Notes: generated from the letters alone by a model not told the origin. Positions 8,209-16,502 are shown, counted from the first letter of the stretch. The stretch: DNA of 64,000 nt from Neolewinella litorea (GCF_004803465.1 NZ_SRSF01000003.1:310001-374000), one strand, 5' to 3'. A program made the numbers and translations.

Positions 8209-9663
8209 ATGAAGCACATCGTTCCTTTCAGCCTGATCCTCACCCTGGCCCTGCTCTTGCAGGGGTGTTACGGCATGCTCCCCTCGGATGGGGGCGGTCA
8301 GATCGCCTACACTGCCCGGCAGCGGTATGTGAGACCGGCGGACGTGTGGTTGCCGGAGGGGTACCGGATCGAGGTTGTGGCATCCGGCCTGACCTTCCCA
8401 ACGGACCTGACCTTTGATGAGGAGGGCATTCCCCACGTTGTTGAATCCGGTTACGCCTACGGAGAGATCTTCCTGCAGCCCAAACTCCTGCGCCTCGATC
8501 CTTCGGGCGACACATCGGTCATCTACGCCGGCACCGACAACGGGCCCTGGAACGGGGTAACCTTCTCCGGTGGCCACTTTTATATCGCGGAAGGAGGTCA
8601 GCTACGTGGGGGCAAAATCCTGAAAGTCGGAAAAGACGGTACCGCGGAGACGCTGGTCTCGGGCCTACCCAGTTATGGCGACCACCACACCAATGGCCCG
8701 GTGGTGCGGGATGGCTACGTCTATTTCGGACAGGGCACCGCAACCAACTCCGCCGTAGTGGGGGTGGACAACGCCGATTACGGCTGGCTGAATCGTTACC
8801 GGGATTTCCACGACATCCCCTGTGAGGACATCACCGTTCGGGCCTACAATTACACCACTGATAATGTACTGACCGAAGCAACCGGCGATCAGGCGGTCAC
8901 CGGGCCATACTCGCCCTACAACCAGGCCGTTACCCCCGGCGAACTCATCCGGGGCAGTGTGCCCTGCAACGGAGCCGTCATGCGCTTGCCGCAGGAGGGT
9001 GGGGCGCTGGAGGTAGTCGCCTGGGGGCTGCGTAACCCCTACGGGATGGCCTTCTCGCCGGCCGGCGAGCTCTTCGTTACCGACAATATGTACGACGTGC
9101 GGGGCAGTCGGCCCCTATGGGGCACCGGCGATCTCCTGTGGAAAATAGAAAGTGGAAAGTGGTACGGCTGGCCGGACTACTACAAGGGAATACCCGTTGC
9201 CGCCCTCGAATTTCCCGGAAAGAACAAACCACAACGCGTACTGGCCCAGGATCCCGGAGAGCCGCCGCGCCCCGTTGCCGGATTCGGCGTGCATTCTTCC
9301 GCCACCGGGATGGACTTTGCACACAGCGACGCTTTTGGTTTTGGCGGACAGGCCTTCGTCGCCCTGTTTGGCGACCTGGCTCCCGTGGTGGGCAAAGCGC
9401 TTTCCCCGGTGGGTTATCAGGTGGTACGCGTGGATCCGGAGACTGGCATCGTGGAGCCTTTCGCGGTGAACCGCGGAGACGAAAACGCCCCGGCGAGCCG
9501 GCTGAGGACGGGTGGCCTGGAACGACCGATCGCCGTCACTTTCGGTCCGAACGACGACGCGCTCTACGTAGTCGACTTCGGCATCGTGACCACGGATAAA
9601 CGGCGCGGCGCCAAGCCGCGGTTGAAGACCGGAGTGGTATGGAAAATAAGCAAGGAGCCATGA
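8209..9663 (+). CDS. Sorbosone/glucose dehydrogenase-like beta-propeller lipoprotein
   Basis: This 484-residue secreted lipoprotein has a signal peptide ending in the lipobox LLLQGC at about residues 14-19. The rest is a six-bladed propeller of the PQQ-dependent sugar (L-sorbosone/glucose) dehydrogenase superfamily, with blade motifs such as YGMAFSPAGELFVTDN, WYGWPDYYKG and ALYVVDFG. The family oxidises sugars or alcohols in the periplasm using PQQ and passes electrons to a cytochrome. Fittingly, the next gene encodes a c-type cytochrome and overlaps it by 4 bases (ATGA). Substrate and true PQQ use are not visible. The pair lies between leuA and leuC without an obvious metabolic link. Confidence 0.8.
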   Translation: MKHIVPFSLILTLALLLQGCYGMLPSDGGGQIAYTARQRYVRPADVWLPEGYRIEVVASGLTFPTDLTFDEEGIPHVVESGYAYGEIFLQPKLLRLDPSGDTSVIYAGTDNGPWNGVTFSGGHFYIAEGGQLRGGKILKVGKDGTAETLVSGLPSYGDHHTNGPVVRDGYVYFGQGTATNSAVVGVDNADYGWLNRYRDFHDIPCEDITVRAYNYTTDNVLTEATGDQAVTGPYSPYNQAVTPGELIRGSVPCNGAVMRLPQEGGALEVVAWGLRNPYGMAFSPAGELFVTDNMYDVRGSRPLWGTGDLLWKIESGKWYGWPDYYKGIPVAALEFPGKNKPQRVLAQDPGEPPRPVAGFGVHSSATGMDFAHSDAFGFGGQAFVALFGDLAPVVGKALSPVGYQVVRVDPETGIVEPFAVNRGDENAPASRLRTGGLERPIAVTFGPNDDALYVVDFGIVTTDKRRGAKPRLKTGVVWKISKEP

Positions 9664-10028
9664 ACCGTCTGGCCATCACAACCGGCTGCCTGATCCTCAT
9701 CGTAGCCTACCTGTTCACCGGCTGCACGGTGCCGCGCACCCGGCCCCTGGCCGAGGTGGTCGAAATGCCGACGGAGGACCTCCAGGCCGGGCGGATAATG
9801 TTCAACAACAAATGCGGTTCCTGCCACCCGGGAGGCCGTTCTGCTGTCGGGCCCTCAATTATTAACAAGCCCCTGCCAAAATTCCTGGTCCGCTGGCAAA
9901 TCCGTCACGGTGCCGGGGTTATGCCGGCCTTCGACGAAGCCGTACTGACCGATGAGGAGGTGGCACAAATTGCTGACTACGTAGCCTACCTGCGCAAGCA
10001 AGCCAAGCGGTCGGAATCGGAAAGCTGA
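9660..10028 (+). CDS. Small c-type cytochrome lipoprotein
   Basis: This is a 122-residue exported haem protein. The start is the ATG overlapping the upstream stop (ATGA), which gives a compact signal peptide with lipobox LFTGC. The haem attachment motif is CGSCH, and GVMPAF supplies the likely distal Met ligand, as in class I cytochromes c. An earlier in-frame ATG at 9639 would spoil the signal sequence and is not preferred. It most likely accepts electrons from the propeller dehydrogenase encoded just before it and passes them to the respiratory chain. The tail is charged and not membrane-spanning. Confidence 0.87.
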   Translation: MNRLAITTGCLILIVAYLFTGCTVPRTRPLAEVVEMPTEDLQAGRIMFNNKCGSCHPGGRSAVGPSIINKPLPKFLVRWQIRHGAGVMPAFDEAVLTDEEVAQIADYVAYLRKQAKRSESES

Positions 10029-10236
10029 CCCCGCACCCGGCAACGAAATCACGGCGGTACCGACCCGCACGGCCCCTTGTCAGTATATCGGACACGCGGC
10101 GCGCCGCCCTCATGCCCTGTATGCGATAGGGTCACGGATCGTAAGAGCAGCTGACGGGGTCCGCGAGTGGCCAAGCCGGTAATTATCAAGAAACCGGTCC
10201 GCGCGGCGGCGAAACCGTCGGAGTGGCCTTGCTTGT

Positions 10237-10244
10237 TATCTTTG
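10237..10244 (+). promoter_or_regulatory. -7 promoter box of leuC
   Basis: TATCTTTG followed by CCCC lies 21 bases before the ATG at 10266. It gives leuC its own promoter and rules out the longer reading frame that opens at 10167. Confidence 0.7.
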
Positions 10245-10265
10245 CCCCACAAAGCAAAAATCGTC

Positions 10266-11654
10266 ATGCCCACCCTCTTCGATAAAGTCTGGGACGCCCA
10301 CGTAGTTACTTCGGTACCCGGCGGCGCGCAGGTCCTTTATATAGACAAACACCTCATTCACGAAGTGACCAGTCCGCAGGCCTTCAACGGATTGCGGCAG
10401 CGGGGCATCCCGATCTTTCGCCGCGACCGCATCGTGGCAACCGCCGACCACAACGTGCCGACCAAAGACCAGGACAAGCCCATCGCCGAGCCCCTGAGCC
10501 GCAAGCAGGTCAACATGCTGACCACCAACTGCGAAGAGTTCGGCGTGGAATTATACGGACTGGGCCACCCCTACCAGGGGATCGTGCACGTGATCGGACC
10601 CGAACTCGGCATCACCCGCCCGGGCATCACCATGGTCTGCGGCGACAGCCACACCAGTACCCACGGGGCCTTCGGGGCCATTGCGTTCGGCATCGGGACC
10701 AGTCAGGTAGAACAGGTCATGGCCACCCAGTGCGTACTTATGGAAAAGCCGAAAAAGATGCGCATCAGCGTCGACGGCGATTTGCAGCCCGGCGTGACTG
10801 CCAAAGACATCATCCTGTACATCATCTCCCAACTGGGTACCGGCGGGGGCACGGGCCATTTTGTCGAGTACGCCGGAACGGCCATCCAGCGCCTGAGCAT
10901 GGAAGGGCGGATGACGATCTGTAACATGAGCATTGAAATGGGCGCGCGCGGCGGCCTAATCTCACCGGATGAAACCACCTTCGCCTACATGCAAGGCCGC
11001 GAATTTGCCCCCCAGGGAGCCGAATGGGACGCCGCAGTGAAATACTGGCGCACCCTGCCCACCGACGCCGATGCCGTATTCGACGCCGAGTACCATTTCC
11101 GCGCCGAAGACATCCCGCCGATGATCACCTACGGCACCAATCCCGGCATGGGTATGGGCGTCACCGAACGGATCCCCACTGAAAGTGAAATTCACGGTCA
11201 GGCTACGCTCAAGAAATCCATGGAATACATGGGCCTGGAACTCGGCAACAAGATGGAAGGTATGCCCATCGACTATGTCTTTATCGGCTCCTGTACGAAT
11301 AGCCGGGTGGAAGACCTGCGCCTCGCCGCCGGACTGATCAAAGGCAAAAAAATCCACGAAAACGTTACGGGTATCGTGGTGCCCGGCTCGCAGCAGGTGG
11401 CGCGACAGGCCATCGCCGAGGGATTGGATCGTGTCTTCACCGACGCCGGATTTGAGTTCCGCGGCGCGGGCTGCTCGGCCTGTCTGGGCATGAACGAAGA
11501 CAAGATCCCCGCGGGCCGCTACTGCGTATCCACCTCCAACCGCAACTTCGAGGGCCGCCAGGGCCCGGGCGCGCGAACCATACTGGCGAGCCCGCTTACT
11601 GCAGCGGCTGCGGCGGTGAGTGGCCGGATTGTGGACGTTCGGGAGTTGCATTGA
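10266..11654 (+). CDS. leuC: 3-isopropylmalate dehydratase, large subunit
   Basis: With LeuD this forms the [4Fe-4S] isomerase that converts 2- to 3-isopropylmalate. The protein has 462 residues from the ATG at 10266 ([14 protein letters not shown]), the usual family length. The aconitase-family motifs are present: [13 protein letters not shown], and the cluster cysteines in FIGSCTNSR and [13 protein letters not shown]. The start follows from family length and the -7 box at 10237-10244. The subunit pair is normally adjacent, but here leuD begins 749 bases later, separated by a four-helix-bundle gene and repeats. Confidence 0.96.
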   Translation: MPTLFDKVWDAHVVTSVPGGAQVLYIDKHLIHEVTSPQAFNGLRQRGIPIFRRDRIVATADHNVPTKDQDKPIAEPLSRKQVNMLTTNCEEFGVELYGLGHPYQGIVHVIGPELGITRPGITMVCGDSHTSTHGAFGAIAFGIGTSQVEQVMATQCVLMEKPKKMRISVDGDLQPGVTAKDIILYIISQLGTGGGTGHFVEYAGTAIQRLSMEGRMTICNMSIEMGARGGLISPDETTFAYMQGREFAPQGAEWDAAVKYWRTLPTDADAVFDAEYHFRAEDIPPMITYGTNPGMGMGVTERIPTESEIHGQATLKKSMEYMGLELGNKMEGMPIDYVFIGSCTNSRVEDLRLAAGLIKGKKIHENVTGIVVPGSQQVARQAIAEGLDRVFTDAGFEFRGAGCSACLGMNEDKIPAGRYCVSTSNRNFEGRQGPGARTILASPLTAAAAAVSGRIVDVRELH

Positions 11655-11655
11655 T

Positions 11656-11691
11656 GTACCATTTACCAATGGCAAAATTCAATTTACAATT
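11656..11691. repeat. Left short-word repeat flanking a four-helix-bundle gene
   Basis: This 36-bp AT-rich segment begins one base after the leuC stop codon. It reads GTACCATTTACC at the left and CAATTTACAATT at the right. In reverse complement its words (AATTGTAAATTG, GTAAATGGTAC) recur at 12361-12398 on the far side of the next gene, so the two form an imperfect inverted pair. Confidence 0.65.
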
Positions 11692-11719
11692 CGGGTGGTG
11701 GCCGGTGAATGATTAAACA

Positions 11720-11753
11720 CAATTTGTTTGTTTTATGGTGCCGCCTTACTTTG
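11720..11753 (+). promoter_or_regulatory. Promoter of the first four-helix-bundle gene
   Basis: CAATTTGTTT at 11720-11729 serves as a -33 element and TACTTTG at 11747-11753 as a -7 box. The same CAATTTGTTT occurs before the second four-helix-bundle gene, exactly 27 bases from the start of its -7 box. Confidence 0.55.
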
Positions 11754-11774
11754 GAGCTCCACTTAGATATTTTT

Positions 11775-12143
11775 ATGTCACCCGATACGCTAGAGAAAAG
11801 GCTGCTGCAATTCGCCGTTCGGTGTTCGCATCTCCGTCGGGCTTTGCCTACCGATGAATATTACGATGCACGTCACGTTGCCGATCAACTACTAAGGGCG
11901 ACCACCCACCCTGCGTTTCATTATCCGGAAGCCAGGTCTGCCGAATCGAAGCGAGATTTTCTCCATAAGATCAAAGTGCTACTGAAGGAATTGCGCGAAG
12001 CCCAGGCGGAATTGCGGTACATCTACCACATGCAATACTTGGAAAACTGGAAGATCGAGCCGCTGATGGACGAAGCCTCCCAACTCGTGGCGATCTTCGT
12101 TGCCACTACCCGCAAACTAACCGAGAAAAACAGGGCGGCCTGA
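11775..12143 (+). CDS. Four-helix-bundle protein, S23/IVP family (copy 1)
   Basis: This protein of 122 residues is built of four amphipathic helices, recognised as the family first known from 23S rRNA intervening sequences and related to the Avd accessory protein of diversity-generating retroelements. The block HYPEARSAES followed by DFLHK is highly conserved. The start at 11775 aligns with the second copy (53443-53832), which is about 60% identical by eye; an upstream in-frame ATG at 11709 would add an unconserved tail. Family members are small, often pentameric and basic; binding to nucleic acid is proposed for some. No reverse transcriptase is nearby. Its cellular role is unknown. Confidence 0.8.
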   Translation: MSPDTLEKRLLQFAVRCSHLRRALPTDEYYDARHVADQLLRATTHPAFHYPEARSAESKRDFLHKIKVLLKELREAQAELRYIYHMQYLENWKIEPLMDEASQLVAIFVATTRKLTEKNRAA

Positions 12144-12176
12144 CTATTATGGACCATGCGACTTATTGGCGCCTGT

Positions 12177-12214
12177 CCGGCAAGTCACTGATCAACTGCC
12201 GGCCCCCCAAATTG
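12177..12214. repeat. Direct repeat A upstream of leuD
   Basis: This segment recurs at 12330-12366, offset 153 bp, with one C fewer in the second copy. It carries a small inverted repeat (CCGGCA at one end, TGCCGG further on), able to form a hairpin. Words from the AAATTGTAAATT family follow both copies. Confidence 0.8.
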
Positions 12215-12316
12215 AAAATTGCACATTGGTAATGGCAAATTGTAAATCCTAACCTGCACCTCGACACCATTGAAGCCAGGCTCCAACAGCATAAACCAGA
12301 CGCGCTAACGATTACC

Positions 12317-12323
12317 TACCTTG
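12317..12323 (+). promoter_or_regulatory. Possible -7 box for leuD
   Basis: TACCTTG resembles the -7 consensus and lies just before direct repeat B, about 80 bases upstream of leuD. If real, leuD-leuB are transcribed from inside the repeat region, and the hairpin of the repeat would be in the leader. Confidence 0.3.
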
Positions 12324-12329
12324 CGCCAA

Positions 12330-12366
12330 CCGGCAAGTCACTGATCAACTGCCGGCCCCCAAATTG
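12330..12366. repeat. Direct repeat B upstream of leuD
   Basis: Second copy of the segment at 12177-12214. It contains the same CCGGCA/TGCCGG hairpin arms and overlaps the start of the right AT-rich flanking repeat at 12361-12398. Confidence 0.8.
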
Positions 12367-12398
12367 TAAATGGTACATGGCAAATTGTAAATTGTAAC
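12361..12398. repeat. Right short-word repeat next to leuD
   Basis: This contains AAATTGTAAATGGTAC and AAATTGTAAATTGTAAC, the reverse-complement partners of words at 11656-11691. It ends six bases before the leuD start codon, so it provides the leuD ribosome-binding region. Confidence 0.65.
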
Positions 12399-12403
12399 AC
12401 AGC

Positions 12404-12997
12404 ATGCAACCCTTCAAGAAACTAACCTCCACCGCCGTTCCCCTGCCCATCGAGGACGTGGATACGGATCAGATCATCCCCGCGCGTTTCCTCAAGGCGA
12501 CTACCCGGGAAGGTTTCGGGGAGAACCTGTTCCGTGACTGGCGCTACGACAAGTTGAATCATCCCCGGGAGGACTTCGTCCTGAACAGCCCGACCTACGC
12601 GGGAGAGATCCTGGTGGCCGGGGCCAATTTCGGTTGCGGATCGAGCCGCGAGCACGCCGCCTGGGCGATATACGATTACGGCTTCAAGGCGGTAGTGTCC
12701 AGTTACTTTGCGGATATTTTCAAGGGCAATGCGCTCAACAACGGGCTGCTACCGGTGACCGTAAACCCGCAGGTGCTCGACGAGATCTTCCGGACCATTG
12801 AGGCCAATCCGGCGGCCCGCTTTACCATTAACCTGGAAGAACAGACCTTCACCAACGAAGAAACGGGTACCTCTACCCACTTCGACATCGACGAATACAA
12901 AAAAACCTGTTTGATCAACGGTTACGACGACATCGACTTCCTGCTCAGCCAACGGGAAAAGATCGAAGCCTTTGAAGCCCAGCGGGAAGAACATTAG
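12404..12997 (+). CDS. leuD: 3-isopropylmalate dehydratase, small subunit
   Basis: This swivelling-domain partner of LeuC has 197 residues, the normal size. The family signatures are [13 protein letters not shown] at about 19-31 and the [15 protein letters not shown] loop near 74-88, which closes over the substrate. The C-terminal helical tail is intact. The gene starts right after the AT-rich repeat at 12361-12398, so its translation signals lie in sequence brought or altered by that repeat. leuB follows after 12 bases and must be cotranscribed. Confidence 0.96.
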   Translation: MQPFKKLTSTAVPLPIEDVDTDQIIPARFLKATTREGFGENLFRDWRYDKLNHPREDFVLNSPTYAGEILVAGANFGCGSSREHAAWAIYDYGFKAVVSSYFADIFKGNALNNGLLPVTVNPQVLDEIFRTIEANPAARFTINLEEQTFTNEETGTSTHFDIDEYKKTCLINGYDDIDFLLSQREKIEAFEAQREEH

Positions 12998-13009
12998 ACC
13001 AACAGTTAC

Positions 13010-14065
13010 GTGAGCAACTTCAATATTGCCGTCCTGGACGGCGACGGGATCGGCCCCGAAGTCATTGCCGAAGCCATCAAGGTTCTCGACGTTATCGGCG
13101 AGAAATTCAATCACCGGTTCAACTACACCTACGCACCCGTCGGGGCCGTGGCCATTGACCAGACCGGCAACCCCCTGCCCGACGAAACCCTGCAGTTGTG
13201 CAAGCAGTCGGATGCCCTGCTCTTCGGTGCCATCGGCCATCCGCGCTTCGACAACGACCCCTCCGCCAAGGTGCGTCCGGAACAGGGACTGCTGAAACTC
13301 CGCAAGGAACTCGGTCTTTACGCCAACTTGCGTCCCGTAGCCGGTTATGATGAGCTCGTGGACCTCAGTCCGCTGCGTCCCGAGCGCATCCGTGGCGTTG
13401 ATATGCTCATCGTACGGGAGCTCACCGGAGGGATCTACTTCGGGGAAAAGGGCCGCAAGGACGACGGGAACACCGCCTACGATACCTGCACCTATACCCG
13501 CCTGGAGATCGAACGCATCGTACGTATGGGCTTCAACGAGGCCCGCGCGCGGCGCGGAAAGCTCACGCTGGTCGACAAGGCCAACGTGATGGAGACCAGC
13601 CGCCTGTGGCGGGAGATCACCCGGGAACTGGCAAAAGAAAACGAGGACGTGGAGCTTAATTTCATGTTCGTGGACAACGCGGCCATGCAGCTGATCCTGA
13701 ATCCGGCCCAGTTCGACGTCATTGTAACCAGCAATATGTTCGGCGACATTCTCTCCGACGCCTCCAGCGTACTCGCTGGCTCCCTGGGCCTGTTACCATC
13801 CAGCAGCGTGGGCTCTACCGTCGGTATGTTTGAACCCATTCACGGCTCCTGGCCGGAGGGAGCGGGACAGGACCGCGCCAACCCCGTGGCCGCTATCCTC
13901 TCCGCGGGCATGATGCTTGACCACCTGGAACTCCGCGAGGAGGCCAACGCCCTGCGGATGGCCGTCAACCGCACCCTGGCCCAGGGCGTCGGTACCGAAG
14001 ACCTGCGGCCCACTGAGCAATTGGGTACCCGCGCCTTTGGCGACCGGATCGCTGCGGCGGTCTAG
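13010..14065 (+). CDS. leuB: 3-isopropylmalate dehydrogenase
   Basis: LeuB oxidises and decarboxylates 3-isopropylmalate to 2-oxoisocaproate with NAD+. The 351-residue protein starts at a GTG 12 bases after the leuD stop. The beta-decarboxylating dehydrogenase features are complete: the N-terminal VLDGDGIGPEV, the substrate-binding VRELTGGIYFGEKG, and the NMFGDILSDASSVLAGSLG metal and cofactor loop. The C-terminal FEPIHGSWPEGAG is the adenine-binding region. It closes the leucine genes in this window. Confidence 0.96.
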   Translation: MSNFNIAVLDGDGIGPEVIAEAIKVLDVIGEKFNHRFNYTYAPVGAVAIDQTGNPLPDETLQLCKQSDALLFGAIGHPRFDNDPSAKVRPEQGLLKLRKELGLYANLRPVAGYDELVDLSPLRPERIRGVDMLIVRELTGGIYFGEKGRKDDGNTAYDTCTYTRLEIERIVRMGFNEARARRGKLTLVDKANVMETSRLWREITRELAKENEDVELNFMFVDNAAMQLILNPAQFDVIVTSNMFGDILSDASSVLAGSLGLLPSSSVGSTVGMFEPIHGSWPEGAGQDRANPVAAILSAGMMLDHLELREEANALRMAVNRTLAQGVGTEDLRPTEQLGTRAFGDRIAAAV

Positions 14066-14126
14066 TTGGAAGCGGGCACGACGGAACCCATTGCTGTCCG
14101 CCCAAAAAATCCGAAAGTTCTAATTT

Positions 14127-14651
14127 TCAGGTACCCTGCAATATTAACTGCAGGTGTGCCAGGTGGTGGTCGCCGTGCCAGGCATAATGCGCGGCCAGGG
14201 TATCGAGGTGGTAGGTGATCCCGCTGCCCGGGTGGTAGGCGGTGCGCGACCACTGTTCGTCCGTACACTGGGCGAGCAGTACGGCCCAGCGCAGGTGCAG
14301 GCCCCGCAGGATGTCGACGCTGGCCTGTACGGGAACAGCCAGCACGTCAGGGAATTCCGCCCAGGCCTGCTGATCGTAGGGCACTAGGGTGGGGTGCTCT
14401 TCGAGTAGTGTTACCTTATGCCGCCGGTAGCCGTGCAGGTGGCTGTCGGCCAGGTGGTGGATCACCTGTTGAGCCGTCCACCCGCCGGGGCGGTAGGGGG
14501 TGTCGAGGAGTTTGCGGTCGTGCAGATCCCGGGCCAGGCGTTCCAGCTGTTCGGGCAGGGCACCAATGCGTTTTACGGCGTCCAGTCTGGCGGCGGCGTT
14601 GCCGGTTTCGGGGGCCTTCGGTCGGCCTATGGGGTATTGCAGGTCTTCCAT
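14127..14651 (-). CDS. DinB/YfiT-family metal-dependent protein (bacillithiol transferase-like)
   Basis: This four-helix DinB-fold protein has 174 residues. The opening MEDLQYPIGR is typical of YfiT proteins, so this ATG is preferred over a TTG eleven codons upstream. The three metal-binding histidine regions are visible: VIHHLADSH near 63-71 and WHGDHHLAH near 153-161. Relatives in Firmicutes transfer bacillithiol to toxic electrophiles. A YtxJ bacilliredoxin lies 4 kb away, which supports a bacillithiol role, but this is inferred. Its leader is strikingly like that of the nitroreductase gene near 44.85 kb. Confidence 0.8.
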   Translation of the reverse strand: MEDLQYPIGRPKAPETGNAAARLDAVKRIGALPEQLERLARDLHDRKLLDTPYRPGGWTAQQVIHHLADSHLHGYRRHKVTLLEEHPTLVPYDQQAWAEFPDVLAVPVQASVDILRGLHLRWAVLLAQCTDEQWSRTAYHPGSGITYHLDTLAAHYAWHGDHHLAHLQLILQGT

Positions 14652-14680
14652 TGGGGGAGGATTTGGGCGGGTTCGCCGGT

Positions 14681-14688
14681 GCAAGGTA
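14681..14688 (-). promoter_or_regulatory. -7-like box of the DinB/YfiT gene
   Basis: On the minus strand this reads TACCTTGC, 30 bases before the ATG. The box and the bases down to the ATG closely match the leader of the nitroreductase gene at 44850-44887, with equal spacing. Confidence 0.5.
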
Positions 14689-14722
14689 ACGGAAGGACCG
14701 CGGAGCCCGTCGGTTACGCTCC

Positions 14723-15805
14723 CTAATTCACCTCGGCGGTGCGGATAACCTGTACGATCTCTTCCATCAGGTCGCGTTTCTTGCGGCCGGGAGCGTACAC
14801 GAAGCCGTCCACCAGGACGAGTTCGTTATTGGTAGTGTCGTTGAGCAGGTAGGAGACGAAGGGGCCGGCCAGGAAATCGTTCTCGATCTCCCAGATCCCG
14901 CGTCCTTCAATGGCGAAGGCCCCGTTTAGCCGAGTGGCTTCCGTGAAGAGTGGAAGGTCTTCGTCGTTGATGCGCATGTAAGTGTTCGGGGTGGTGGAGC
15001 TCACGTATTCCTTGCCGATGCGGTCGCGGATCTCCTTCAGCCCTTCCTTCGATAGCTGTGATTCGTTCTCGTAGGGGGTTTTGGTCAACATGATGTTCAT
15101 GCTGGCGCCCTGGACCTCCCGGCGCAGCCAGACCACCTCGTCGGTGTCGAGGGGCACGCGGGTATAGCCGCCGGGGATGTCGATGGAGGTGCCGAGTAGG
15201 TCCCGGATCGTGTCGCCCAGCCTGCGGTTGACCCCCTGGAAGTAGGTCGTTACTTTCAGGCGCTCGTCTTCCCCTTCCTGTAGCCGCTTGACCACGCCGG
15301 GGTAGGCTTTGCTCAGTCCGGTGAGCAGCTTGTCATGGGAAGTGCCTACGACGTAGATCAACTGCTGACCAGTGGCCCACTTGTTTTTGGCTACCGCCGT
15401 GCCGTAGCCTTCCTCGCGGATCTGCTGCAGCTTTTCGTTGTTCAGGTCCTGCATAACCATTTGGGTGGTCGGGCTATCGGTGTCGCTGAGGTCGGCCAAC
15501 ACCACGTAATTGCGCAGTTGCCCCCAGGTGGGTTCGGCTTCCACCCGCTCGGGCTCAATGAAGCGCACGTCAAAGATGGGCTCGGGCTGCGGCAGGAGGA
15601 TGTACGGCGCTTCGAAGAAATAGGCCACCGAGTCGCCCACGCCCGCTTCCCACGTACTGCTGTCGGCGATCACCACCAGGCTGTTGATCTGACCGAAGGC
15701 CGAAGGAGTCGGCTGCAGGGTGCGCTGCACGTCTTCGGTGCAGGCGGTGAGTGCGAACAGGAAAACGAGGCAAAGGGGAAAAAAACGGAAAAGGCGCTGG
15801 CTCAT
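14723..15805 (-). CDS. DUF4837 family lipoprotein
   Basis: This 360-residue exported lipoprotein has a signal peptide with lipobox LFALTAC at about residues 15-21, starting at MSQRLFRFF. The mature part shows the DUF4837 pattern, including INSLVVIADSSTWE near the start, WGQLRNYVVLADL, and an acidic C-terminal domain ending in VDGFVYAPGRKKRDLMEE. The family is restricted to Bacteroidetes and has no known function. A longer frame to 15910 overlaps recX and is rejected because it would bury the signal peptide. It lies 74 bases downstream of recX on the same strand and may be cotranscribed. Confidence 0.85.
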   Translation of the reverse strand: MSQRLFRFFPLCLVFLFALTACTEDVQRTLQPTPSAFGQINSLVVIADSSTWEAGVGDSVAYFFEAPYILLPQPEPIFDVRFIEPERVEAEPTWGQLRNYVVLADLSDTDSPTTQMVMQDLNNEKLQQIREEGYGTAVAKNKWATGQQLIYVVGTSHDKLLTGLSKAYPGVVKRLQEGEDERLKVTTYFQGVNRRLGDTIRDLLGTSIDIPGGYTRVPLDTDEVVWLRREVQGASMNIMLTKTPYENESQLSKEGLKEIRDRIGKEYVSSTTPNTYMRINDEDLPLFTEATRLNGAFAIEGRGIWEIENDFLAGPFVSYLLNDTTNNELVLVDGFVYAPGRKKRDLMEEIVQVIRTAEVN

Positions 15806-15879
15806 TGATTCGTGGTTGTATCCTTGGAACAGATGTTGCCGCGCGGGGTTTTGACGGGTGCCGGCCGGCGAAAAGTGGC

Positions 15880-16365
15880 CTACAACTCCAGATCGTTGAT
15901 GGCCTGCCACACCAAACCGGCCTCGTAGCCCCGCTTTACCGCGTAATCGGCCAGCTTGCGCCGCCGCAGGTAGGGGTGCTGCCCGGGCTTTTCGATGCCG
16001 TTACGCCGCTCGAGCTCCCGGCACAGGGTATCGTAGTATTCCGCCTCGTCGATCTCGGTCATCGCTTTCTTGATGCAGTAGGCGCTGATCTGTCGCTGCT
16101 TGAGCTCGTTGCGGATGCGGTAGCGCCCCCAGCGTTTCATCTTGAACTTGCCCCGGGCGTAGGAGCGGGCGAATCTTTCCTCATCGAGGTACTTGTCGCG
16201 GATCAGTTCCACGATGATTTCCTCGGCTGGGTCGCCGCCGTATCCCAACTCATAGAGTTTCTCCCGGGCTTCCTTGTGGCAGCGATCCTGGTAGGCACAG
16301 TAGTGCTGCAGCGCCTCGAGGGCCTGTTCTGCCGTGTACACCACCTTCTTTTCCGGGAAAGACAA
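15880..16365 (-). CDS. recX: Regulatory protein RecX
   Basis: RecX binds RecA filaments and tempers recombination and SOS induction. The 161-residue protein shows the tandem three-helix repeats of the family: ALEALQHYCAYQDRCHKEAR, ELIRDKYLDEERFARSYARG with the conserved KFKMKRWGRYRI, and a third repeat ending in AVKRGYEAGLVWQAINDL. The start is a TTG at 16363-16365; no ATG is available nearby, and tandem GTG codons at residues 8-9 are alternatives. recA is not in the window. Confidence 0.85.
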   Translation of the reverse strand: MSFPEKKVVYTAEQALEALQHYCAYQDRCHKEAREKLYELGYGGDPAEEIIVELIRDKYLDEERFARSYARGKFKMKRWGRYRIRNELKQRQISAYCIKKAMTEIDEAEYYDTLCRELERRNGIEKPGQHPYLRRRKLADYAVKRGYEAGLVWQAINDLEL

Positions 16366-16472
16366 TATGAAACGATTTGTGGTAAAAGTACGGAAAGTTT
16401 TTCAATCCTCACCCGGTGCTGGGGCGTCCTCCGGACAAGTTCCTATTCCTAGCCGGGCAGCCGGGGCTGTCC

Positions 16473-16480
16473 TATCTTTG
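16473..16480 (+). promoter_or_regulatory. -7 promoter box of the mscS-like gene
   Basis: TATCTTTG followed by CCC lies 22 bases before the ATG at 16503, fixing the start downstream of the longer open frame at 16416. Confidence 0.7.
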
Positions 16481-16502
16481 CCCGCCAACATCAGCTATCA
16501 AC

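Larger units (their letters stand above)
11656..12398 (+). mobile_element. Candidate four-helix-bundle cassette inside leuCD
   Basis: The segment between the leuC stop and the leuD start contains a promoter, a four-helix-bundle gene, a duplicated 38-bp motif, and imperfect inverted repeats at both ends. A second such gene in this window (53443-53832) has the same promoter geometry and its own inverted flanking repeats. No transposase or recombinase is encoded, so mobility would need help in trans. This is an inference from structure; no target-site duplication was identified. Confidence 0.45.

Noticed and set aside
10167-10265. N-terminal extension of leuC
   Set aside because: The extra 33 codons are absent from the family, include the promoter box at 10237-10244, and read as basic low-complexity sequence.
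11775-12143. Diversity-generating retroelement (Avd-like protein)
   Set aside because: The four-helix fold is related to Avd, but no reverse transcriptase and no template/variable repeat pair with adenine-specific changes is present near either copy.
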